Source: Streptomyces sp. NBC_00459
GTDB taxonomy: Bacteria > Actinomycetota > Actinomycetes > Streptomycetales > Streptomycetaceae
Reading direction: 5' to 3'
Assembly: GCF_036013955.1 (NCBI RefSeq)
Contig: NZ_CP107903.1
Span: forward strand, 7,130,001 to 7,194,000
DNA: 64,000 nt
Part shown: positions 32,766 to 41,831 of the stretch, piece after piece
Position numbering within the stretch: position 1 is the first letter of the stretch
Layout: every line of letters begins with the position of its first letter
Notes under the pieces: model-generated
What the model saw: only the letters and a program-made list of their open reading frames with translations
Databases searched by the model: none
What the model was told of the DNA's origin: nothing
Program-made: the position numbers and the translations under genes

Positions 32766-33422
32766 TCACGCCTGGGCCGCGCCTCCAGCGGTACGCCAAC
32801 CCACCCGCAGCCGCTCCCGTGCCGCCATCAGGGCGAACCCCAGCAGGTTCGGCCCCCGCCACCGCTCGGGGTCCAGCGCCGCCTCGTCGTCCGCGGCCAG
32901 GCCGATGCCCCAGACACGGTCCACCGGGCTCGCCTCCACCAGCACCCGCTCGCCCGTGCCCAGCAGAAACCCGCCCAGATCACTGTGCGCGGTGAACTTG
33001 TGGACGCTGCCCTCGACCACGATCCCGAACCGTTCGCGCTCCCATACTGCCTGGTCGAAGCCGCGCACGAGCCGGCCTGCCTTCTTCGCCAGGGCCGGGT
33101 TCGGTGCCGTGATCGCCTGCCGCTCCGCCTCCGCGTCCTCGAACAGGCGGGCCTTGGCGGCCATCATCCAGTGCTCGGCCGTCGCGTACTCCACCCCGTC
33201 GACCGAGAACGCGGCCGGCCACCACTGGCTGAGACAGCTCGGCCCCACACGGCCGTCCGGGCGTGGTCGGTGCCCCCAGAAGTGCAGGTACTTGACCCGG
33301 GCCCCGGCACGGACTTCCCTGGTCAGGGCCTCCAACGAATCGATCTGCCCCGACTGCTCCGGCTTCTCCCTATCACCCAAGATTTTCCCCATGCACGCGA
33401 GTCTGGCATCCACCACTGACAT
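32766..33422 (-). CDS. NADAR-family protein
   Basis: A 218-residue protein of the NADAR (NAD/ADP-ribose-associated, YbiA-like) family: YLHFWGHRPRPDG, CLSQWWPAAFSVDGVEYATAEHWMMAAKA and a C-terminal WRGPNLLGFALMAARERL. Family members are N-glycosidases acting on riboflavin intermediates or on ADP-ribosylated nucleotides or DNA. No macro-domain or toxin gene is adjacent, so a housekeeping role is as likely as immunity. ATG 33422 follows GGGAGG by six bases; ATG 33392 is a later alternative. Confidence 0.9.
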   Translation of the reverse strand: MSVVDARLACMGKILGDREKPEQSGQIDSLEALTREVRAGARVKYLHFWGHRPRPDGRVGPSCLSQWWPAAFSVDGVEYATAEHWMMAAKARLFEDAEAERQAITAPNPALAKKAGRLVRGFDQAVWERERFGIVVEGSVHKFTAHSDLGGFLLGTGERVLVEASPVDRVWGIGLAADDEAALDPERWRGPNLLGFALMAARERLRVGWRTAGGAAQA

Positions 33423-33487
33423 CGCGTCCTCCCATTTCCCGTCCGGCTGGACACCTGGTCGACAGATTCCGTCGCGTAACCAAATGG

Positions 33488-33531
33488 CAACAACGGAATC
33501 ACTTGTTGGAGTCCACTTACTCTGTCAGGAT
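33488..33531 (+). promoter_or_regulatory. Promoter of the polyamine operon with overlapping inverted repeat
   Basis: TTGTTG (33503-33508) and CAGGAT (33526-33531) are spaced by exactly 17 bases, matching a Streptomyces vegetative promoter. CAACAA (33488-33493) and TTGTTG (33503-33508) form an inverted repeat with a 9-base spacer that covers the -35 box, a good place for a regulator. The leader to the ATG at 33600 is about 62 bases. Confidence 0.5.
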
Positions 33532-33599
33532 CGGCACTCAAATCGACCTGGAGCTACGTTGACCCCCGCGGTTCGGGGTGGGTGACGGAGGAGAGCGAC

Positions 33600-35123
33600 A
33601 TGCACAATCCGGGCCATCGCTTCCCGGCACAGGAGCGGCTCGCGGCCGGCGCGCAGTACATCGCGGGCCGCCTGACCCGCGGCACCTCCGGCCGTACGCA
33701 CGCGGTCGTCGACCCCGCCACCGGCGAGGCGGTCTACACGTACGAGCTGGCCGGTCACGACGACGTGGACGCCGCCGTCGCCGCCGCGCGCGCGGCCTTC
33801 CCGGCCTGGGCCGGGGCCACCCCGGGCGAGCGTTCCGACGCACTGCACCGCTTCGCCGCCGTCCTCGCCGAGCGCGCCGAGGAATTCGCGCGCGCCGAGT
33901 CCCTCCAGTGCGGCAAGCCGCTCAAGCTGACCCGCGAGTTCGACGTGCCGGGCACGATCGACAACACCGCCTTCTTCGCCGGAGCCGCCCGGCACCTCCA
34001 GGGGCAGTCGGCCGGGGAGTACTCCGGTGACCACACCTCGTACGTCCGCCGGGAACCCATCGGTGTCGTCGGGTCCATCGCGCCCTGGAACTATCCCCTC
34101 CAGATGGCCGCCTGGAAGATCCTGCCGGCCATCGCGGCGGGCAACACGATCGTGCTCAAGCCCGCCGAGCTGACCCCGCTGACCTCGCTCCTCTTCGCCG
34201 AGGCGGCCACCGCGGCCGGAATCCCGGACGGGGTGATCAATGTCGTCACCGGGACCGGCAGGGAAGCCGGTGAGTATCTCGTCGGGCATCCCGATGTCGT
34301 CATGACGTCCTTCACCGGATCCACCGCCGTCGGCAAGCGCGTCGCCGAGGTCGCCACAGCCACCGTCAAGCGGCTCCATCTGGAACTGGGCGGCAAGGCA
34401 CCCTTCGTCGTCTTCGACGACGCCGATCTCGACGCGGCCGTCAACGGCGCCGTCGCGGGCGCCCTCATCAACACCGGGCAGGACTGCACGGCCGCCACGC
34501 GCGCATACGTGCAACGGCCGCTCTACGAGGAGTTCGTCGCGAGAACGGCCGCCCTCATGGAGACCGTCCGGCTCGGTGATCCGTTCGCCCCGGGCACCGA
34601 CCTCGGGCCGCTCATCTCGCACGCGCAGCGCGACCGGGTCGCCGGGTTCGTCGAGCGGGCGCGTGCCTACGCGCGCGTGGTGGCCGGCGGCGAGGCTCCC
34701 CAGGGGGAACTGAAGAGCGGCGCCTACTACCGGCCCACCCTGGTCGTCGACGCCGCCCAGGACAGCGAGATCGTCCAGTCCGAGATCTTCGGGCCCGTGC
34801 TCGTCGTCCTCCCGTTCGACAGCGACGACGACGGCATCCGGCTCGCCAACGACACGCCCTACGGTCTCGCCGCCTCCGCCTGGAGCCGGGACGTCTACCG
34901 GGCGAACCGCGCCACCCGCGAGATCAAGGCGGGCTGCGTGTGGGTCAACGACCACATTCCGATCATCAGCGAGATGCCCCACGGGGGTTACAAGGCGTCC
35001 GGCTTCGGCAAGGACATGTCCACGTACTCGTTCGATGAGTACACGCAGATCAAGCACGTCATGTTCGACAACACCGCGGTTGCCCGCAAGGACTGGCACC
35101 GCACGATCTTCGGGGACCGCTGA
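33600..35123 (+). CDS. Gamma-aminobutyraldehyde dehydrogenase (paralogue 2)
   Basis: First gene of the polyamine operon; converts 4-aminobutanal to GABA. The 507-residue ALDH has PWNYPLQMAAWKILPAIAAG, general base Glu262 in LELGGKAPF and nucleophile Cys295 in NTGQDCTAATR, the same motif as the copy at 18976. The C-terminus carries an extra segment after YTQIKHVM (FDNTAVARKDWHRTIFGDR). ATG 33600 is six bases from GGAGGAG (33587-33593). The binding-protein gene follows 57 bases later. Having two closely related copies 15 kb apart suggests different inducers. Confidence 0.93.
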   Translation: MHNPGHRFPAQERLAAGAQYIAGRLTRGTSGRTHAVVDPATGEAVYTYELAGHDDVDAAVAAARAAFPAWAGATPGERSDALHRFAAVLAERAEEFARAESLQCGKPLKLTREFDVPGTIDNTAFFAGAARHLQGQSAGEYSGDHTSYVRREPIGVVGSIAPWNYPLQMAAWKILPAIAAGNTIVLKPAELTPLTSLLFAEAATAAGIPDGVINVVTGTGREAGEYLVGHPDVVMTSFTGSTAVGKRVAEVATATVKRLHLELGGKAPFVVFDDADLDAAVNGAVAGALINTGQDCTAATRAYVQRPLYEEFVARTAALMETVRLGDPFAPGTDLGPLISHAQRDRVAGFVERARAYARVVAGGEAPQGELKSGAYYRPTLVVDAAQDSEIVQSEIFGPVLVVLPFDSDDDGIRLANDTPYGLAASAWSRDVYRANRATREIKAGCVWVNDHIPIISEMPHGGYKASGFGKDMSTYSFDEYTQIKHVMFDNTAVARKDWHRTIFGDR

Positions 35124-35180
35124 CAGGACACAGGCCGACCGACCAGCGGCCGCACACCCTCCCGAAAGGGCATCACGCGC

Positions 35181-36428
35181 ATGGAGCAGTACGAGCCCGA
35201 CCGCCTTTCCCCGGCCCAGGTGGCCGCCATGCGGCGCAGCTTCCGCAATGGCAGGGCCGCCCTGACCCGCCGGTCCCTGCTGCGCGCCTCCGCGGGCGGC
35301 GCCCTGGTCGCCGGCGGCCTCGGTGCGCTGACCGGCTGTGGCATCCCCGCGGCCGGCAAGACCGCGGGAGGCGTCTCCGCGGACGACCACTCGGCCAAGG
35401 AGAAGACCGTCAACTTCTCCAACTGGACCGAGTACATGGACGTCGACGAGAGCGAGAAGCACCACCCCACGCTCGACGCGTTCACCGAGCGGACCGGCAT
35501 CAAGGTCAAGTACACCGAGGACATCAACGACAACGTCGAGTTCTTCGGCAAGATCAAACCGCAGCTCGCGGCGGGCCAGGACACCGGCCGGGACATCATC
35601 GTCCTCACCGACTGGCTGGCCGGCCGGCTGATCCGGCTCGGCTGGGTCCAGAAACTGGACGCCTCGAACCTCCCGCACGCCTTCGCGAACCTGTCGGAGC
35701 AGTTCCGCAGCCCCGACTGGGACCCGGGGCGCGCCTACTCCTACCCCTGGCAGGGGATCTCGACCGTCATCGCCTACAACAAGAAGGCGCTGGACGGCGT
35801 CGAGGTGAAGTCGGTCTCCGACATGCTCGACAACCCCAAGCTGAAGGGGCGCGTCGGGTTCCTCTCCGAGATGCGCGACAGCATCGGTATGACCCTGCTC
35901 GACATGGGCAAGGACCCGGCGAAGTTCACCGACGACGACTACGACGCGGCCGTCGCCCGGCTCCAGAAGGCCGTCGACAAGGGCCAGATCCGCCGCTTCT
36001 CCGGCAACGACTACACGGCCGACCTGACCTCGGGCGACTTCGCCGCCTGTATCGCCTGGGCCGGTGACGTGGTCCAGCTCAAGGCGGACAGCCCGGACAT
36101 CGACTTCATCATCCCGGACAGCGGCTACATCACGTCGAGCGACAACATGCTGATCCCCAACAAGGCTCGCCACAAGACGAACGCCGAGCGGCTCATGGAC
36201 TACTACTACGAGCCCCAGCCGGCCGCCGAACTGGCCGCCTACATCAACTACGTGTGTCCGGTCGACGGAGTGAAGCCGTACCTCGCGAAGATCGACAAGG
36301 ACGCGGCGGACAACCCGCTGATCATTCCCGACGCGGCGATGGCCGCGAAGTCCCACGCCTTCCGGTTGCTGAGCCAGAAGGAAGAGACGGCGTACGAGGA
36401 GAAGTTCGCGAAGTTGACAGGGGCGTAG
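35181..36428 (+). CDS. Spermidine/putrescine ABC transporter substrate-binding lipoprotein
   Basis: PotD/PotF-like receptor of the adjacent importer, 415 residues. A twin-arginine-type signal (TRRSLLRASAGGALVAGGLG) ends in a lipobox LTGC near residue 53, after an unusually long n-region of about 30 residues. Mature motifs NFSNWTEYMDVDE, YTEDINDNVEFFGKI and DNMLIPNKARHKTNAERLMDYYY fit polyamine-binding proteins. GAAAGGG lies upstream of ATG 35181. It is the operon's own receptor; the orphan at 20586 is its paralogue. Confidence 0.93.
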   Translation: MEQYEPDRLSPAQVAAMRRSFRNGRAALTRRSLLRASAGGALVAGGLGALTGCGIPAAGKTAGGVSADDHSAKEKTVNFSNWTEYMDVDESEKHHPTLDAFTERTGIKVKYTEDINDNVEFFGKIKPQLAAGQDTGRDIIVLTDWLAGRLIRLGWVQKLDASNLPHAFANLSEQFRSPDWDPGRAYSYPWQGISTVIAYNKKALDGVEVKSVSDMLDNPKLKGRVGFLSEMRDSIGMTLLDMGKDPAKFTDDDYDAAVARLQKAVDKGQIRRFSGNDYTADLTSGDFAACIAWAGDVVQLKADSPDIDFIIPDSGYITSSDNMLIPNKARHKTNAERLMDYYYEPQPAAELAAYINYVCPVDGVKPYLAKIDKDAADNPLIIPDAAMAAKSHAFRLLSQKEETAYEEKFAKLTGA

Positions 36429-36481
36429 CACCGCCTGCCCCCAGCGCTGCGAAACCCCTCCGACTCCCCAAGGACCACACC

Positions 36482-37645
36482 ATGACCAGCACAGCAGCAG
36501 ACCACGGCGGCGACGTCCGTCTCTCCGGGATCAGCAAGACCTACGGCTCCTTCACCGCCGTACACCCCCTAGACCTCACCGTCCCGCAGGGCTCCTTCTT
36601 CGCCCTGCTCGGTGCCTCCGGCTGCGGGAAGACCACGACCCTGCGGATGATCGCCGGCCTGGAGGAACCTTCCTCCGGCACTGTCTTCCTGGGCGACCAG
36701 GAGGTCACGAACCTGCCGCCGTACAAGCGGCCGGTGAACACGGTCTTCCAGTCGTACGCACTCTTCCCGCACCTCGACATCTTCGAGAACGTCGCCTTCG
36801 GCCTGCGCCGGCGCGGCATCAAGTCGGTGAAGAAGCAGGTCGAGGACATGCTGGAGCTCGTACAGCTCGGGGAGCAGGCGCGCAAGAAACCGCACCAGCT
36901 CTCCGGCGGCCAGCAGCAGCGGGTCGCCGTGGCCCGCGCGCTGATCAACACCCCCAGGGTGCTGCTCCTCGACGAACCCCTCGGCGCCCTCGACCTCAAG
37001 CTGCGCCGCCAGATGCAGCTTGAGCTGAAGCGCATCCAGACCGAGGTCGGCATCACCTTCGTCCATGTCACGCACGACCAGGAGGAGGCCATGACGATGG
37101 CCGACACGGTCGCCGTGATGAACGCGGGCCGGGTCGAGCAGCTCGGGTCGCCCGCCGATCTCTACGAGAACCCGCAGACCACCTTCGTCGCGAACTTCCT
37201 CGGCACCTCCAACCTCATCGAGGCCGAGGTCGACGCCAAGAGCGGCGACGAGATCGTCCTCAAGGCGGGCGGCGGCAAGCTCCTGCTCCCCGAGGCCCGA
37301 TGTTCCGCGCCCACCAGAACCGGCGGCAAGGTGCTGGTCGGGGTCCGCCCCGAGAAGATCTCCCTCACGCACGCGGACGACGCCGGGGACATCCCGGCCG
37401 GCCGCAACCGCATCACCGGGAAGATCGCCGCGACCAGTTTCATCGGCGTCTCCACGCAGTACGTCATCGACAGCCCCGTCTGCCCCGAGTTCGAGGTGTA
37501 CGTCCAGAACATCGACCGCGACGCCAGGCTGACCCCCGGCGCGGAGGTCGTCCTGCATTGGAACCCGGCCCACACCTTCGGCCTGGACGCCGATCAGGAC
37601 ATAGACGCGGGCGTCGGGACGGTCGACGACGAGGCGGCCGTCTGA
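36482..37645 (+). CDS. Polyamine ABC transporter ATP-binding protein (PotA-like)
   Basis: Drives polyamine import. The 387-residue ATPase has Walker A GASGCGKTTT near residue 44, Q-loop in VFQSYALFPHLD, signature QLSGGQQQRVAVARAL, Walker B VLLLDEPLGALD and H-loop HVTHDQEEAM. A C-terminal TOBE-type domain (about 245-375) typical of PotA and MalK-like proteins follows. ATG 36482 follows AAGGA. The stop overlaps the next ATG by one base (TGATG), coupling translation with the permease. Confidence 0.94.
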   Translation: MTSTAADHGGDVRLSGISKTYGSFTAVHPLDLTVPQGSFFALLGASGCGKTTTLRMIAGLEEPSSGTVFLGDQEVTNLPPYKRPVNTVFQSYALFPHLDIFENVAFGLRRRGIKSVKKQVEDMLELVQLGEQARKKPHQLSGGQQQRVAVARALINTPRVLLLDEPLGALDLKLRRQMQLELKRIQTEVGITFVHVTHDQEEAMTMADTVAVMNAGRVEQLGSPADLYENPQTTFVANFLGTSNLIEAEVDAKSGDEIVLKAGGGKLLLPEARCSAPTRTGGKVLVGVRPEKISLTHADDAGDIPAGRNRITGKIAATSFIGVSTQYVIDSPVCPEFEVYVQNIDRDARLTPGAEVVLHWNPAHTFGLDADQDIDAGVGTVDDEAAV

Positions 37646-38571
37646 TGGCCACCGCGACCCCCGAAGCGCCGCCCCTGGTTCCGGCGCCGGCGAAGAAGCC
37701 CCCGCGCCGAAGAGGCCGCTGGACACCGTACTGGCTGCTCCTGCCCGGCCTTCTCTGGCTGTTCGTGTTCTTCGCGCTGCCGATGGTCTACCAGGCCTCC
37801 ACGTCCGTGCAGACGGGCTCCCTGGAGGAGGGCTACAAGGTCACCTGGCACTTCGCGACCTACTGGGACGCGCTGACCGACTACTGGCCGCAGTTCCTGC
37901 GCTCGGTGCTGTACGCGGGCGCCGCCACGATCCTGTGCCTGGTCCTCGGCTATCCGCTCGCCTATCTGATCGCGTTCCGCGCGGGACGCTGGCGCAACCT
38001 GATCATGATCCTGGTGATCGCGCCGTTCTTCACCAGCTTCCTGATCCGTACGCTCGCCTGGAAGACGATCCTCGCGGACGGCGGCCCGGTCGTCGGCGCC
38101 CTCAACTCGCTGCACGTCCTGGACGTCACCAGCTGGCTCGGCATCACGGCGGGGGACCGGGTGCTGGCCACGCCGCTCGCGGTGGTCTGCGGTCTGACCT
38201 ACAACTTCCTGCCGTTCATGATCCTGCCGCTCTACACCTCCCTCGAACGCATCGACGGCAGGCTGCACGAGGCGGCCGGCGACCTCTACGCCAGGCCGTT
38301 CACGACGTTCCGCAAGGTCACCTTCCCGCTGTCGATGCCGGGTGTCGTCTCCGGCACGCTGCTGACCTTCATCCCGGCGAGCGGCGACTACGTCAATGCC
38401 GACCTGCTCGGCTCCACCGACACCCGCATGATCGGCAACGTCATCCAGACGCAGTTCCTGCGCATCCTCGACTATCCGACGGCCGCCGCCCTCTCCTTCA
38501 TTCTCATGGCGGCGATCCTCATCATGGTCACCCTCTACATCCGCAAGTCCGGGACGGAGGACCTGGTTTAA
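37645..38571 (+). CDS. Polyamine ABC transporter permease (PotB-like)
   Basis: First membrane subunit of the polyamine importer, 308 residues with six predicted helices. A short basic N-terminus (APAKKPPRRRGRW) precedes the first helix (YWLLLPGLLWLFVFFALPMV). The cytoplasmic EAA loop HEAAGDLYARPFTTFRKVTFP contacts the ATPase. ATG overlaps the ATPase stop; the next permease starts right after its stop. The size and the long periplasmic loop after helix 1 fit PotB. Confidence 0.93.
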   Translation: MATATPEAPPLVPAPAKKPPRRRGRWTPYWLLLPGLLWLFVFFALPMVYQASTSVQTGSLEEGYKVTWHFATYWDALTDYWPQFLRSVLYAGAATILCLVLGYPLAYLIAFRAGRWRNLIMILVIAPFFTSFLIRTLAWKTILADGGPVVGALNSLHVLDVTSWLGITAGDRVLATPLAVVCGLTYNFLPFMILPLYTSLERIDGRLHEAAGDLYARPFTTFRKVTFPLSMPGVVSGTLLTFIPASGDYVNADLLGSTDTRMIGNVIQTQFLRILDYPTAAALSFILMAAILIMVTLYIRKSGTEDLV

Positions 38572-39387
38572 ATGGCCTTCGTGAACTCGATCGGGCGCTG
38601 GCTCAAGAGCCATTTCGTCGTCATCGCGGGACTGATCACCCTCGGATATCTGCTGCTGCCGAACATCGTCGTCACGGTGTTCTCCTTCAACAAACCGAAG
38701 GGCCGCTTCAACTACGAGTGGCAGCAGTTCTCGACGGACGCCTGGCGTGACCCCTGCGGGGTCGCCGACATGTGCGGCTCGCTCTCGCTCAGCCTGCGGA
38801 TCGCCTTCTGGGCGACCATCGGGGCGACCGTCCTCGGCACGATGATCGCCTTCGCGCTGGTGCGGTACCGCTTCCGCGCGCGGGGTGCCGTCAACTCCCT
38901 CATCTTCCTCCCCATGGCGATGCCCGAGGTCGTCATGGCGGCCTCGCTGCTCACCCTGTTCCTCAACCTGGGCGCCCAGCTGGGCTTCTGGACGATCCTG
39001 ATCGCCCACATCATGTTCTGCCTCAGCTTCGTCGTCGTCGCCGTGAAGGCACGCGTGATGTCGATGGACCCACGGCTGGAGGAGGCCGCCCGGGACCTCT
39101 ACGCGGGCCCGGTGCAGACCTTCGTACGCGTCACCCTGCCCATCGTCGCCCCCGGGATCGCGGCGGGCGCGCTGCTCGCCTTCGCGCTCTCCTTCGACGA
39201 TTTCATCATCACCAATTTCAACGCGGGCTCGACCGTCACCTTCCCCATGTTCGTCTGGGGCTCGGCGCAGCGCGGAACGCCCGTTCAGATCAATGTCATC
39301 GGTACGGCCATGTTCCTGATCGCCGTACTGTTCGTGCTGACCGGAATGGTCATCGGCAACCGCCGAAACCGGCAGAAGAACGCGTAG
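38572..39387 (+). CDS. Polyamine ABC transporter permease (PotC-like)
   Basis: Second membrane subunit, 271 residues with six helices. The EAA loop EEAARDLYAGPVQTFVRVTLP is at about 160-180, and the C-terminal helices include GALLAFALSFDDFIITNF, a PotC hallmark. ATG 38572 immediately follows the PotB-like stop with no gap, so translation is coupled. Its last residues are basic (GNRRNRQKNA). The FAD oxidase gene follows 48 bases later. Confidence 0.93.
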   Translation: MAFVNSIGRWLKSHFVVIAGLITLGYLLLPNIVVTVFSFNKPKGRFNYEWQQFSTDAWRDPCGVADMCGSLSLSLRIAFWATIGATVLGTMIAFALVRYRFRARGAVNSLIFLPMAMPEVVMAASLLTLFLNLGAQLGFWTILIAHIMFCLSFVVVAVKARVMSMDPRLEEAARDLYAGPVQTFVRVTLPIVAPGIAAGALLAFALSFDDFIITNFNAGSTVTFPMFVWGSAQRGTPVQINVIGTAMFLIAVLFVLTGMVIGNRRNRQKNA

Positions 39388-39435
39388 CCGTTCTCGCTCA
39401 TTCGTTTTCGCAGTAATTCGTAGGGAGTTGGAATC

Positions 39436-40869
39436 ATGGCCCCAAGCGCCATGACCCATGGAAACGTAAATCGCTGGACCAAGTCTCTTTCCGACGCCCA
39501 GCCGGTCGCGTACTGGCTGGACGACCCCGGCAGGCCACACCCCGAGCCCGCTCTCACCGGCGGCGAGAGCTGCGATCTGCTGGTGGTGGGCGGCGGGTAC
39601 AGCGGGCTGTGGACCGCGCTGATCGCCAAGGAGCGCGACCCGCAGCGGGACGTCGTGCTCGTCGAGGGCCGCGAGGTGGGCTGGGCCGCCTCGGGCCGCA
39701 ACGGCGGCTTCTGCGCCGCCTCTCTCACCCACGGCCTGGCCAACGGCCTCGCCCGCTGGCCGGACGAGATCCACCGCCTCCAGGAACTCGGCGCGCACAA
39801 CCTGGACGAGATCGAGAAGTCGGTCGCCCGGCACTCCCTCGACTGCGACTTCGAGCGCACCGGCGAGATCGACGTCGCCACCGAACCGCACCAGGCCACC
39901 GAACTCCGCTCCTGGTACGAGGAGTTGGACCGCAAGGGCCTCGCGACCGGCACCGAGTTCCTGGACACGGAAGCGGTACGGGAGCAGGTCGCGTCGCCCA
40001 CCTTCCTGGCCGGCCTGCACGACCGCACCGGCGTCGCGATGCTCAACCCGGCGAAACTGGCCTGGGGTCTGAAGAGGGCGTGCCTGCGCCTCGGCGTCCG
40101 CGTTTACGAGCACACACCGGCGCTCACCCTGCGGCCGTACGGCGCCGGCATGGCCGTACGCACACCGTACGGGTCGGTCCGCGCCCGTCGGATCGCCCTC
40201 GGCACGAACATCTTCCCGAGCCTGGTGAAGCGCGTACGGGCGTACACGGTCCCGGTCTACGACTACGCGCTGATGACCGAACCCCTGAGCGAGGGGCAGC
40301 TCGCCGACATCGGCTGGCGCAACCGCCAGGGCCTCGGGGACAGCGCCAACCAGTTCCACTACTTCCGGCTGAGCGCCGACAACCGCATCCTGTGGGGCGG
40401 CTACGACGCGATCTATCCGTACGGCGGCCGGGTGCGCGCCGAGTACGACGACCGCCCGGAGACCTACGCCAAGCTGGCCGACCACTTCTTCACCTGCTTC
40501 CCGCAGCTGGAAGGCGTCCGCTTCACCCACGCGTGGGGCGGCGCGATCGACACCTGCTCGCGCTTCTCGGCGTTCTTCGGCACCGCGCACGGGGGGCGAG
40601 TGGCGTATGCGGCGGGGTTCACCGGCCTCGGTGTCGGTGCGACGCGCTTCGGGGCGGACGTGATGCTGGACCTGCTGGCGGGGGAGCGCACGGAGCGTAC
40701 GTCGTTGGAGATGGTTCGCAGGAAGCCGCTGCCGTTCCCGCCCGAGCCGTTCGCCTGGACGGGCATCGCGCTCACCAAGTGGTCGCTGGCGAGGGCGGAC
40801 GCGCACGGCGGCAGACGCAACCTGTGGCTGAAGACGATGGACCGGCTGGGGCTCGGGTTCGACAGCTGA
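39436..40869 (+). CDS. FAD-dependent amine oxidase (gamma-glutamylputrescine oxidase / PuuB-like)
   Basis: A 477-residue DAO-type flavoenzyme. The FAD dinucleotide fold is clear: LLVVGGGYSGLWTALIA near residue 48, then LVEGREVGWAASGRNGGF; the C-terminal FAD-binding part includes FTGLGVGATRFGADVMLDLL. Family members oxidise putrescine or gamma-glutamylputrescine to the aldehyde, which is what the neighbouring dehydrogenase would consume. The operon position, last after the polyamine importer, supports an amine substrate. A GTAGGGAG-like ribosome site precedes ATG 39436. Which polyamine form is used cannot be read from the sequence. Confidence 0.88.
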   Translation: MAPSAMTHGNVNRWTKSLSDAQPVAYWLDDPGRPHPEPALTGGESCDLLVVGGGYSGLWTALIAKERDPQRDVVLVEGREVGWAASGRNGGFCAASLTHGLANGLARWPDEIHRLQELGAHNLDEIEKSVARHSLDCDFERTGEIDVATEPHQATELRSWYEELDRKGLATGTEFLDTEAVREQVASPTFLAGLHDRTGVAMLNPAKLAWGLKRACLRLGVRVYEHTPALTLRPYGAGMAVRTPYGSVRARRIALGTNIFPSLVKRVRAYTVPVYDYALMTEPLSEGQLADIGWRNRQGLGDSANQFHYFRLSADNRILWGGYDAIYPYGGRVRAEYDDRPETYAKLADHFFTCFPQLEGVRFTHAWGGAIDTCSRFSAFFGTAHGGRVAYAAGFTGLGVGATRFGADVMLDLLAGERTERTSLEMVRRKPLPFPPEPFAWTGIALTKWSLARADAHGGRRNLWLKTMDRLGLGFDS

Positions 40870-40921
40870 CAGCTGACGGTCGACGGCGCGTGCGGGTGCG
40901 AAGTGATCCACTGGCGTACGC

Positions 40922-40944
40922 CCAGCTCATCGGCTGTGAGCTGG
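40922..40944 (+). terminator. Hairpin after the polyamine operon
   Basis: CCAGCTCA (40922-40929) pairs perfectly with TGAGCTGG (40937-40944) around a 7-base loop, followed by TTCACTCCC. It sits 53 bases after the oxidase stop and is a plausible terminator; an operator for the following small gene is an alternative. Confidence 0.45.
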
Positions 40945-41042
40945 TTCACTCCCACGGTATGCCGGAACCCGCGTAATGATCCCGGGAAACCTCCCTCTCC
41001 CTCGTGACGCGACCAGCGTTCACAGAGAAAGGGAGGTCCCTC

Positions 41043-41495
41043 ATGGCAGGGGCGAAAACGGCGGTCGAGTGGCTGGCGTCCGTTGCTCCGGATCCCGAGG
41101 CCTGCCGCTGGGAATGGGAGCGCAATCCCCTAGGGATCGCACTGCTGCCCGCCGGCAAGGCCTGGGACGTACTGATCCTGCGGGGTGAACTCGGCTACCC
41201 CACCCTCGACGTCCTCACCCGTGTCATCGACCAACCCGGCCCGGTGCTCGTCGACTTCGGCGACTCCCGGATGGGGTTCTTCGTGCCACCGGGCACCGCG
41301 GCCCGATGGCTGGGCACAGGGGTGCGTACGGCGGGACGCGGCACGTGGATCGTCGTCCCGTACCCGGGGCGAGCGACCGGAGGCGTCCGCTGGCTGATCC
41401 CGCCGGACGGCTCCGGCACCCTCACCGACCCGGCACTCCTCGAACTGGCCATACACGAGGCGGCGGCGGATCTGGCGACCGACGAAGACAGGTGA
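41043..41495 (+). CDS. Hypothetical protein
   Basis: A 150-residue acidic, cytoplasmic protein I cannot assign with confidence. The pattern WLASVAPDPEACRWEWERNP, LDVLTRVIDQPGPVLVDFG, FFVPPGTAARW and a C-terminal WLIPPDGSGTLTDPALLELA is shared, from memory, with Streptomyces proteins annotated as related to the bifunctional DNA primase/polymerase N-terminal domain. The metal-binding residues of that domain are not obvious, so this may be a degenerate member. ATG 41043 follows AAGGGAGG by six bases. Its TGA overlaps an ATG opening a 12-codon frame (41495-41533), a possible coupled peptide. Confidence 0.7.
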   Translation: MAGAKTAVEWLASVAPDPEACRWEWERNPLGIALLPAGKAWDVLILRGELGYPTLDVLTRVIDQPGPVLVDFGDSRMGFFVPPGTAARWLGTGVRTAGRGTWIVVPYPGRATGGVRWLIPPDGSGTLTDPALLELAIHEAAADLATDEDR

Positions 41496-41831
41496 TGCCG
41501 GAGACTCTCGCGGATCTCACGATTCCCGCGTGACCACGCTCTCGTCGGCCGTCCGTGCGGTCGACGCGAACCGTGGACAGGCGGGTGCTCAGGCGTGTCG
41601 TGCGGTGTGCCGCACAGCCGACAGATGGGTAACGCCGGGTGGTCGACGGCAACAGGAGCTGCCCTGACGACGGTCGGGCCGACTGCATGCGCCCGCGCGA
41701 GCCGGTGAGCCGCGCCGTGACGTACCGGTGAGCGGGCAGATCATCCGGTTGTATGTCACGGCCCACCGGCCGATGCAGGGGTCGGATCCCCGTCCGAGAA
41801 GGGGATCGGCCGACGGGACCGGCCGAAGCGA
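41496..41831. other. Gene-free stretch with mini-ORF and terminator
   Basis: No supported gene. It holds the 12-codon frame MPETLADLTIPA (41495-41533) coupled to the upstream stop, then unremarkable GC-rich sequence. The hairpin GATCCCC / GGGGATC (41785-41791 and 41801-41807, 9-base loop) is placed to terminate the leftward PAP2 gene. Confidence 0.5.

Noticed and set aside
37594..40911. 1105-codon open frame on the minus strand across the polyamine operon
   Set aside because: Antisense to permease and oxidase genes with clear motifs; composition (Arg/Val/Asp/Glu/Gly-rich, no domains) is the usual shadow in high-GC DNA.
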